Of a stretch of 6,544 nt of DNA, positions 6,006 to 6,544 are shown one piece after another. The translations under genes were made by a program, and so were the position numbers. The notes under the pieces are model-generated. The model ran no database searches. It saw only the letters and a list, made by a program, of their open reading frames with translations, and was not told the origin of the DNA. The stretch is from Verrucomicrobiales bacterium. GTDB lineage: Bacteria > Verrucomicrobiota > Verrucomicrobiia > Verrucomicrobiales > Verrucomicrobiaceae. The stretch lies in contig DMMK01000554.1 of NCBI GenBank assembly GCA_003453085.1, positions 1 to 6,544 of the forward strand. Direction: 5' to 3'. Within the stretch, counting starts at the first letter, position 1, and each line of letters starts with the position of its first letter.

Positions 6006-6544
6006 ATGTCCTACAGCGATTTTGAACCCGATTCCGAGGCCGAGCGCGAGCTTTCACCGCTCCTGCAGGCGATCGTGCCCAAGCTCACCCCTTGTCGGGT
6101 GCGCGAGTATCAGCCGGAGGATTTCGAGGCTTGCCTGGAGATCTACCGCTCCAACACGCCTGATTTGCTGCCCGAAGAAGGTCTGGAGGCTTTTGCGGAG
6201 TTTTTGACCGTGGGCACCTCCTACATCCTGGTCATCGAGTATGACGGGGAACTCGTCGCCTGCGGCGGCCTGGAATTGATCGGCGATTCGGATTCTGCCA
6301 CCTTGGTACACGGCATGGTGCATGGGGAATACCATCGCCGAGGTCTTGGTACCACCTTGCTGGCCGCCCGCATTGCCCTGCTGGAAACGGAGGACCGCCC
6401 CATGGAGCTGTGGCTGCGCACCACCCGCCATTCCGTGCCCTTCTATGGCCGGTTTGGCTTTGCCCTGCATTCGGTGAGGGCAGGCGGTGTGGAGCGTGAA
6501 GGGGCGAATGTCTGGCTGAGCATTGACGACCAGGACATTGAGGA
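6006..6544 (+). CDS. GNAT family N-acetyltransferase (3' end outside the window)
   Basis: This open frame starts at the ATG at 6006 and has no stop through 179 codons to the right edge. It encodes a GNAT-fold enzyme that transfers acetyl from acetyl-CoA to an amine. The first ~30 residues (MSYSDFEPDS, acidic) are an extension before the fold, which begins near RVREYQPEDF (31-40). YILVIEYDGELVACGGLEL (73-91) forms the central strands. The acetyl-CoA pyrophosphate loop is HRRGLGT (110-116, the R/QxxGxG/A motif), followed by the helix LLAARIALLE. RHSVPFYGRFGFAL (141-154) is the usual motif B with its Tyr (Y147) and GF. The substrate cannot be told; relatives include ribosomal-protein, small-molecule and resistance acetyltransferases. 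The ATG is preceded by CTGTCCCTCC, the reverse of a Shine-Dalgarno sequence. A terminator at 5911-5951 separates it from the small protein gene. Confidence 0.88.
   Translation, partial: MSYSDFEPDSEAERELSPLLQAIVPKLTPCRVREYQPEDFEACLEIYRSNTPDLLPEEGLEAFAEFLTVGTSYILVIEYDGELVACGGLELIGDSDSATLVHGMVHGEYHRRGLGTTLLAARIALLETEDRPMELWLRTTRHSVPFYGRFGFALHSVRAGGVEREGANVWLSIDDQDIE

Noticed and set aside
5974..6207. 77-codon plus-strand frame near the right end
   Set aside because: Overlaps the GNAT gene in another frame; the GNAT frame shows a complete acetyl-CoA loop and motif B.

Overview
The window looks like an ordinary chromosomal stretch from a GC-rich, Gram-negative-type bacterium, most likely a member of the Verrucomicrobiota (Prosthecobacter/Verrucomicrobium-like). 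That placement is an inference from the protein set: an exported PQQ-like beta-propeller protein with the WxxxxG...GHSSPV pattern common in the Planctomycetes/Verrucomicrobia group, an AraC regulator with a WHFHPE cupin, and an AmgK-like kinase of the type common in Bacteroidetes and Verrucomicrobia. Genes are intact and tightly packed. I see no tRNA, rRNA, CRISPR array, insertion sequence or prophage, and no gene-free stretch longer than 300 bases.

Left end, minus strand: the first 92 codons of ispF (isoprenoid synthesis, MEP pathway) run off the left edge. Behind them, also on the minus strand, lies a cupin-AraC transcription regulator. A 49-nt gap separates the two genes, and an 11-bp inverted repeat sits on the regulator's stop codon. 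The regulator is divergent from a plus-strand gene pair. The pair is an AmgK-like sugar kinase (APH fold) followed, 4 nt later, by an RlmM/FtsJ-type rRNA 2'-O-methyltransferase. A stand-alone DnaQ-type DEDDh 3'-5' exonuclease follows on the same strand after 75 nt and may be read with them.

Middle and right: an exported PQQ-like beta-propeller protein (4091-5398) is preceded by a small TGAC-based dyad. A 170-nt spacer follows, poorer in GC, which holds an extended -10 promoter. It leads to a 107-residue basic protein of unknown function with a possible winged-helix fold, closed by a very strong rho-independent terminator. The window ends inside a GNAT acetyltransferase gene that starts at 6006 and has no stop before the right edge.

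The genes do not form one pathway. The most interesting signals are at the level of expression. No gene has a convincing Shine-Dalgarno sequence, and three genes (the AraC regulator, the kinase and the small protein) have promoter-like -10 elements only 7-11 nt before the ATG, which predicts leaderless or very short-leader mRNAs. I found no clear evidence of a new defence or mobile system.
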